Shown here one piece after another: positions 59,489 through 64,000 of a stretch of DNA of 64,000 bases. Both the position numbers and the translations under genes were made by a program. The DNA lies in assembly GCF_003710825.1 (NCBI RefSeq), contig NZ_RHHQ01000025.1, positions 124,001 through 188,000 on the forward strand, written 5' to 3'. The notes below the pieces were generated by a model. That model searched no databases. It had not been told where the DNA came from and saw only the letters and a list, made by a program, of their open reading frames with translations. Each line of letters starts with the position of its first letter. Position 1 is the first letter of the stretch. The stretch comes from Brevibacillus fluminis. GTDB taxonomy: Bacteria > Bacillota > Bacilli > Brevibacillales > Brevibacillaceae.

Positions 59489-61140
59489 TATTGGCTCACC
59501 CAGCTATCGTTTAATTGCAAACGGTCGATACTGTATTTCACGCCTTTTACTCGCTTGTTCACAACCGTAAATTGTTTGTCCACGTAGATTGGCACAAGAT
59601 ACGCTTGATCGATCATCCGTTTTTGCGCTTCTGCGTAAATCTTTTTGCGCTCTTCGGGATCAATTGTGGTGCGTCCGTACACGACCAGTTGATCAAGGGT
59701 CTCGTCTTTGATGGACGCATAATTGAAGCTGCCGATTTGACTGGAGTGGAAAAACAGGTACAAAATGTCAGGATCAAAGTAAGAATAACCGCCTACTGCC
59801 ACATCGAAATCGCCTTTCAGCTCTGCTTCCATCATTGCGCCCGGCTCCATCGTGGTGATCTTCACCTTGATGCCGAGCTCACCAAGCATCGCCTGCACAA
59901 GCTGCGATTCTTTTGACTTTGCTTCTACCGATAGCATCGTGAACTGCATTTCTTTGCCGTTTTTTTCCCTCACTCCCGATGCATTCGGCACATAGCCTGC
60001 TGCATCGAGCAGCTTTTTCGCTTCGTCTAAATTGTACTTGTAGCCATAAGATTCGACGGCTTTGTCATAACCTATAATGGTTGGCGGTAGCGGACCATAA
60101 GCGGGTACGCCTTCTCCCTGCAGCGCCGACTGAATGATCGCCTCCTTGTTGATCGCCATGTTGAGTGCTCTGCGAACTTGCAGGTCATGTAGCATTTCAT
60201 TTTTCTGATTCATGGACAAATACATGCCCATGCCGGACTTCATCTGGTCCAGCACTTCGAAATTGTCGTCGTTTTTATACTTTTTCGCATCCTTGGCGGG
60301 TACGAGCGTCGCTACATCGATGGAGCCGCTATCAAGAGCAGCCATCATCGTCTGTCGGTTTTTGATGAACTTGGCAACCAGCTTGTCCGGATAGACAGCC
60401 CCTTTGTTCGTATAGAATTCTTCTGGCCATTTGAACTGATCGTTGCGTGTAAACGTGATCGATTCGCCCGGCTGCCAGCTTTCGAACTTCCACGGACCAA
60501 GGCCTACTGGATTACGACCGTAATTAGCGCCGCCCTTTTCAATCGCTTGCATGGACAATGGCTGCAGCCAACCATTGACCGTCAAGTTGCCCAGTAAAGG
60601 CGCGAACGGCTCTTTCAATTCCAGAATCAGCGTTTTGTCATCCGGTGCCTTCACATCTTTGATGGTATCGACCAAAGCGATCGTGCTCTTAGCTTCTGTT
60701 TTCGGATCCAGAATACGGTCGAGCGTCGCCTTGTAAGCGCCTGCCGTAAACGGTGTCCCATCCTGAAACGTAATTCCGGAACGAATGGTAAAAGTCCACG
60801 TTTTTCCGTCTTTGGAAATGGTGTAGCTCTCTGCCAAATACGGTTTAACATCATGAGAAACCGGGTCCATATAAAGAAGCGAGCCGCCCATAAACTGGGC
60901 AATCTCATCCACAACGCTCGCCCCTGTTGACTTGTGCACGTCAAACGTATCCGGCTCTCGGTCGAATGCCACGGTGATAGTGCCACCCGTGCTTGGCTGG
61001 CCGCTTCCCTGTTTTTCGGCGGAATCTCCCTTGTTTTGCTGAGGCGCATCACCGCCACTTGAGCATGCACTCACCATCAGCGTTGTAGCCAAAGCGAGTG
61101 CGCCTGCTTTGAGAAATCGTGTTCGATGATTCTTTTTCAA
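59488..61140 (-). CDS. Family 5 ABC-transporter binding lipoprotein (first gene of dpp operon)
   Basis: A 550-residue peptide-binding lipoprotein. I start it at TTG (61138-61140), 7 nt after AAGGAGGG, because this gives a normal signal peptide (KKNHRTRFLKAGALALATTL ending in lipobox VSACSSGG); the 52 codons before it in the open frame do not look like protein. The mature part has STGGTITVAFDREPDTFDVH and GLGPWKFESWQPGESITFTR. It is co-transcribed with dppB, one base overlapping. It probably gives the transporter its main specificity, with the two related copies (40881, 51955) extending it. Confidence 0.9.
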   Translation of the reverse strand: MKKNHRTRFLKAGALALATTLMVSACSSGGDAPQQNKGDSAEKQGSGQPSTGGTITVAFDREPDTFDVHKSTGASVVDEIAQFMGGSLLYMDPVSHDVKPYLAESYTISKDGKTWTFTIRSGITFQDGTPFTAGAYKATLDRILDPKTEAKSTIALVDTIKDVKAPDDKTLILELKEPFAPLLGNLTVNGWLQPLSMQAIEKGGANYGRNPVGLGPWKFESWQPGESITFTRNDQFKWPEEFYTNKGAVYPDKLVAKFIKNRQTMMAALDSGSIDVATLVPAKDAKKYKNDDNFEVLDQMKSGMGMYLSMNQKNEMLHDLQVRRALNMAINKEAIIQSALQGEGVPAYGPLPPTIIGYDKAVESYGYKYNLDEAKKLLDAAGYVPNASGVREKNGKEMQFTMLSVEAKSKESQLVQAMLGELGIKVKITTMEPGAMMEAELKGDFDVAVGGYSYFDPDILYLFFHSSQIGSFNYASIKDETLDQLVVYGRTTIDPEERKKIYAEAQKRMIDQAYLVPIYVDKQFTVVNKRVKGVKYSIDRLQLNDSWVSQ

Positions 61141-61371
61141 TCCAAAACCCTCCTTCTTTATCCGTAAAACATGGTAGCACTTGTAAGAACCCAAGCTAGA
61201 ATGCATTTCTCTCTTTTTTTGTGAAAGAACCTCCCCCTGAACATGTAAGCCCTTACAATTACATTGAATAAATTTATGAAGAACTAAATACTTCATATAT
61301 TACAAACGAAGAATTATTCGCTCCGACTTCTTTATACCATAAATACAGAAGCAAAGGAATACTCTTTTGCA

Positions 61372-61386
61372 AATTTTCTGAATGTC
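61372..61386. promoter_or_regulatory. CodY-box-like motif
   Basis: AATTTTCTGAATGTC matches the CodY consensus AATTTTCWGAAAATT at 12 of 15 positions. It lies about 230 bp upstream of the first dpp gene. CodY represses peptide-transport operons in other bacilli, so control by nutrient status is plausible. Confidence 0.35.
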
Positions 61387-61512
61387 TGAAAAGTAGGGAA
61401 AAGTAGTCCGCTGTTCACGATGCAGACAGGAAACTTTTCAATGCCACATTTGTAAGTACGCAAACCTCAAAGCGATTGCTTGTACCCCATTCACTAGCGT
61501 GCGGTAGACAAG

Positions 61513-61564
61513 AAACCACAGCCTCTCCGTTCGGGATTGATACCGAGGAATGCTGTGGTTTTTT
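61513..61564. terminator. Hairpin with T-run, possible terminator
   Basis: AAACCACAGC and GCTGTGGTTT form a 10-bp stem around a 29-nt loop, followed by T residues on the plus strand and a weaker T-rich tail on the minus strand. It may end the amidase gene's transcript from the right. Confidence 0.5.
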
Positions 61565-61792
61565 CATTGCGGCTCAATGGAACATCCGTAAAGCTGGCAT
61601 CGCCATCCGTAATCGTTGTCGGATCTGGAAGCCGGGTTCCAGTAGAAAGAAATGGACAGGATCCTCCGAATGAATGGAAGATCCTGCCCGACATGTAAGT
61701 TAGTTATGATAATCAAAGAAGAAATGTTAGCTATTGTTCATGGTCAAAGCAACTATTGTTCCTGGCAATTTATCTAAAATAGTAAGAAGGCT

Positions 61793-62662
61793 TTACTTCT
61801 TTCCTTCCAAAGTAAGTAGCGTCTGATAGCACTCCGGCCGCCTGTCACGGAACAAAACAAAATGTCTCCTTGTTTTTTCGATTTCATCCAAATCGAATTC
61901 TGCTGTCAAAATGGTTTCCTCCCGATCCCCTGCTTCTTGGATCAGTTCCCCTCTGCAGCCGGTAATAAACGATCGGCCGAAAAATTCGATTTTGGTCCAT
62001 TGTCCTTCTTCCAAGCCGATACGATTGGACGCGATGACCGGGACCATATTAGCCGCGGCATGTCCTCTCATCGTTAACTGCCAATGATCGGAACAATCGT
62101 CGGTCAAGCCATTGGTATGTCTGCCGATGGCGGTCGGGTAAAAAATCATCTCGGCACCTTGCAGCGCCATGGATCGCGCGGTTTCTGGGAACCATTGATC
62201 CCAGCAAATCCCGATGCCGATCTTTCCGAACTTTGTCTGCCATACTTTAAACCCTGTATTTCCCGGACTAAAATAAAATTTTTCGAAGTAGCCGGGATCA
62301 TCAGGTATATGCGTTTTTCGATAGACACCCAGTTGGGTGCCATCCGCATCAATCATCATGATGGAATTAAAAAAGACGTTGTTTGATTTTTCGAAAAAGC
62401 TGATCGGCAGCACGACGCCTAGCTCTTTTGCTAGCTCTGACATCCTGCTCAGGGTCGGATGGTCTTTCGCTTCGTGTGCCTGTTCAAAGTTCCGATTATC
62501 ATACGATTGGCAAAAGTAAAGATTTTCAAAGAGCTCTTGCAGCAGGATGACATTTGCTCCTTTTCCTGCAGCTTCTCTGACCAACTTTTCGGCCTTCAAG
62601 ATGTTTTCTTCCTGATTCGCACTGCATGACATTTGTGTGGCTGCAACCGTGACTTTCCTCAT
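61793..62662 (-). CDS. aguB: N-carbamoylputrescine amidase
   Basis: A 289-residue nitrilase-family amidase. The catalytic triad is Glu43 (LLQELFE), Lys116 (YRKTHIP) and Cys153 (GICWDQWFPE), in the pattern of AguB. It hydrolyses N-carbamoylputrescine to putrescine, carbon dioxide and ammonia, the last step of the agmatine deiminase route. GGAGGAAA precedes the ATG. Next to it lies a PotD-type binding lipoprotein, consistent with polyamine metabolism. No agmatine deiminase gene is in the window, so it may lie beyond the right edge or elsewhere. Other carbamoyl or amide substrates of the nitrilase family are possible. Confidence 0.85.
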   Translation of the reverse strand: MRKVTVAATQMSCSANQEENILKAEKLVREAAGKGANVILLQELFENLYFCQSYDNRNFEQAHEAKDHPTLSRMSELAKELGVVLPISFFEKSNNVFFNSIMMIDADGTQLGVYRKTHIPDDPGYFEKFYFSPGNTGFKVWQTKFGKIGIGICWDQWFPETARSMALQGAEMIFYPTAIGRHTNGLTDDCSDHWQLTMRGHAAANMVPVIASNRIGLEEGQWTKIEFFGRSFITGCRGELIQEAGDREETILTAEFDLDEIEKTRRHFVLFRDRRPECYQTLLTLEGKK

Positions 62663-62683
62663 GCTACGATTTCCTCCCTGGTC

Positions 62684-63748
62684 TTATTGCTTTACTTCTG
62701 TCCATACACGATCGTAATACTGCAAGGCCTCCTCGACATCGGTGAGATACGTGCCGCGTTTTATTTCTGCTGGTGGGATGACTTCCATCGCTTGTCTGAC
62801 ATTGTCCGGAAGCAATTTCATCGCTTCGACATTGGCGCTTGGGTATGGCTGCTCCAACGTGATATCCCTGCTAATTTCCGGGCGATTAAGAAAATCGATA
62901 AATTTTTCTGCATTCCCGATATGTTCTGCTCCCTTCGGAATGACAAAGTTATCTTGCCAAAGTGTCAGAACTTCTTTCGGGATCACTGCTTTTATCGCCG
63001 GATTTTCCAGCCTTGCCATCGGCACTTTTCCGTTGTAAACGATGCCGGCTTTCACTTCACCGCTGGCAAGCAGGCGATCTGCATCGCTTGCCTCGTACGA
63101 TTTTATGTTGGGAGCCAGTTTTTTCAGCAGCTCCCCCGCTTCCTTAATTTCTTTTTCGCTCGTGCTGTTCGGTGAGTAACCAAGGATCCCGAGCATGATG
63201 CCAAGCATGACATGCGGGTCGTCAACAGCGACCAAACTGTTCTGAAACATCGGATCAAACAAATCTTTGTAACCCGTGATTGGCTTATCGACCAACTTCT
63301 CGTTGACGGCGATGATTTCTCCACCCCAATAAGCAGGGACAAAATAATCGCCATTCGGATCAAAAGGAAAGCCGGAGAAGTCTTTTCCGATATACTTCAT
63401 ATTGGGGATGTTCGCTTTGTTGATTTTTTCCAGTTTATCTGTCTTCATTAACGTTTCAACAAAGTCTGCACCTGCAATTGCAATGTCAAAACCATGATTG
63501 CCCACGCTTAATTTTGCCATTAGCTCGGCGTTGGACGTAATCGTTGAATAGTTGATTTTAATTCCCGTCTCTTCCTTAAACTTGTCGACGACCTTAGGGG
63601 GCAAGTAGTTGGCCCACCCCATAATGTTGACAATCTTCTCCTCCGACTTCCCTTCACCCGTACTCGAATTCCCACATGCCGCAAACAGTAATGTTGACAG
63701 CAAAACGGTCAAAGCAAGAATACTCGATGCTTTTCGGGATGCAGCCAT
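62684..63748 (-). CDS. PotD-like polyamine-binding lipoprotein
   Basis: A 354-residue extracellular binding protein of the spermidine/putrescine (PotD/PotF) type. The signal peptide ends in a lipobox (LLFAACGNSS). The mature part begins with VNIMGWANYLPPKVVDKFKE, the typical PotD start, and has a type II periplasmic binding fold (segments PAYWGGEIIAVNEKLVDKP, GDDP-like AVDDPHVMLG). GGGAGG precedes the ATG. The permease and ATPase genes do not follow in the window; they would have to lie upstream (beyond 64000) or elsewhere. It is 21 bp from aguB, so they are likely co-transcribed. Function: capture of putrescine, spermidine or an amine. Confidence 0.85.
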   Translation of the reverse strand: MAASRKASSILALTVLLSTLLFAACGNSSTGEGKSEEKIVNIMGWANYLPPKVVDKFKEETGIKINYSTITSNAELMAKLSVGNHGFDIAIAGADFVETLMKTDKLEKINKANIPNMKYIGKDFSGFPFDPNGDYFVPAYWGGEIIAVNEKLVDKPITGYKDLFDPMFQNSLVAVDDPHVMLGIMLGILGYSPNSTSEKEIKEAGELLKKLAPNIKSYEASDADRLLASGEVKAGIVYNGKVPMARLENPAIKAVIPKEVLTLWQDNFVIPKGAEHIGNAEKFIDFLNRPEISRDITLEQPYPSANVEAMKLLPDNVRQAMEVIPPAEIKRGTYLTDVEEALQYYDRVWTEVKQ

Positions 63749-63781
63749 ATTATTTACCTCCCGTTCAATTCGAGGAAAACG

Positions 63782-64000
63782 TTAGACAATGAGTAAATCC
63801 CACGGAGTCGTGCCCAGTATTTTGGCTTCATCTTTGGTAAAAATCAACGTATCGTTAATCCCGAAACCGGTTTCAAAATTGACAACGGCACCAGGTGCGA
63901 ATTGAACACCTTCGTGATCGGTCGACGTATCGTATACGAATTCGCCTACCCAGTCCGGTGGATAAGAGATACCAACCTCGTACCCGCCAAACCAGAGTGG
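63782..64000 (-). CDS. M24-family metallopeptidase, C-terminal end (cut by window)
   Basis: The last 72 codons of an M24 (Xaa-Pro aminopeptidase or creatinase-like) protein, cut by the right edge. It shows the metal-site region EVGISYPPDWVGEFVYDTST, the conserved GFGI turn and a C-terminus ending in TPWDLLIV. The M24 end usually has HxxGxxxGxxxxxxP and an E near the end; the Glu in NFETGFG fits. It lies 34 bp before the PotD-like gene. Members of this group include ectoine hydrolase and creatinase-like enzymes as well as peptidases, so a role in degrading amines or ectoine-like compounds is open. Confidence 0.7.
   Translation of the reverse strand, partial: PLWFGGYEVGISYPPDWVGEFVYDTSTDHEGVQFAPGAVVNFETGFGINDTLIFTKDEAKILGTTPWDLLIV

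Larger units (their letters stand above)
61141..61792. other. Regulatory and intergenic region before the dpp operon
   Basis: No gene is supported. The part 61150-61420 is AT-rich and should hold the dpp promoter, though I cannot choose a convincing -35/-10 pair. A CodY-box-like element is at 61372-61386. A hairpin (61513-61564: AAACCACAGC with GCTGTGGTTT) has a T-run on the plus side. A second short hairpin pairs GGACAGGATC with GATCCTGCCC at about 61650-61690. One of these probably ends the aguB transcript. Confidence 0.45.

Noticed and set aside
1..64000. CRISPR arrays, tRNA or rRNA genes, phage or integrase genes
   Set aside because: None seen: there are no regularly spaced repeats, no cloverleaf-like sequences I could recognise, and no phage-type proteins.

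Overview
The window reads as a chromosomal segment of an endospore-former-type Firmicute, most like Brevibacillus or a related Paenibacillaceae genus (inference from protein families, strong Shine-Dalgarno sites, TTG/GTG starts, lipoboxes and low-to-moderate GC; no rRNA or marker gene is present). Nearly every gene lies on the minus strand, and almost the whole window is devoted to uptake and breakdown of amino acids, amines, peptides and related small compounds. Only the TetR gene at 34625-35221 is clearly on the plus strand.

From right to left, i.e. in transcription order: (1) 61793-64000, N-carbamoylputrescine amidase, a PotD-type lipoprotein and the end of an M24 peptidase. (2) 48456-61140, a long peptide-utilisation operon (binding protein, DppBCDF, S9 peptidase, second binding protein, N-acylamino-acid racemase, CocE/S15-type hydrolase), followed by an RpiR regulator. 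(3) 40881-47158, a MerR-led operon with an amidohydrolase, an S9 peptidase and a third related binding protein, behind a 19-bp-spacer promoter of MerR type. (4) 35331-40699, a sigma-54 activator and its target: aminotransferase, permease, dihydroxyacetophenone-dioxygenase-like cupin. (5) 27705-35221, a TetR regulator with two PuuP-like permeases, a Gfo/Idh oxidoreductase, an aldehyde dehydrogenase and an Eis-like acetyltransferase; a near-identical palindrome lies at both ends of this block. (6) 16701-27528, two RocR-like sigma-54 activators with agmatinase-family, metallo-hydrolase and permease genes, several of them broken. (7) 13185-15383, a graveyard of gene fragments. (8) 1623-13188, a sigma-54 activator and a nine-gene catabolic operon: BKACE, 3-hydroxyacyl-CoA-dehydrogenase-like protein, sodium:solute symporter with a 48-residue partner, thioesterase, OppA-like lipoprotein, gamma-glutamyltransferase-like protein and both aconitase X subunits.

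The unifying theme is sigma-54 control: four enhancer-binding activators and six good -24/-12 promoters in about 40 kb. Each promoter has an inverted repeat centred about 62 or 82 bp upstream of its -24 element, the two distances differing by about two helical turns. For the two RocR-like units this repeat is one conserved palindrome with a fixed 9-nt centre, also built like an intrinsic terminator. The most likely undescribed system is the BKACE/aconitase X operon, which resembles the known L-carnitine-to-betaine route in part but carries altered active-site residues and extra enzymes, so its substrate is open.

Decay is visible: a permease with a one-base deletion, an agmatinase homologue with an in-frame stop, an internally deleted pentapeptide-repeat gene, and fragments of an oppF-like gene, an acyl-CoA dehydrogenase, an MFS transporter and probably a transposase. 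All calls come from reading the sequence and from knowledge of the families; no search was run.
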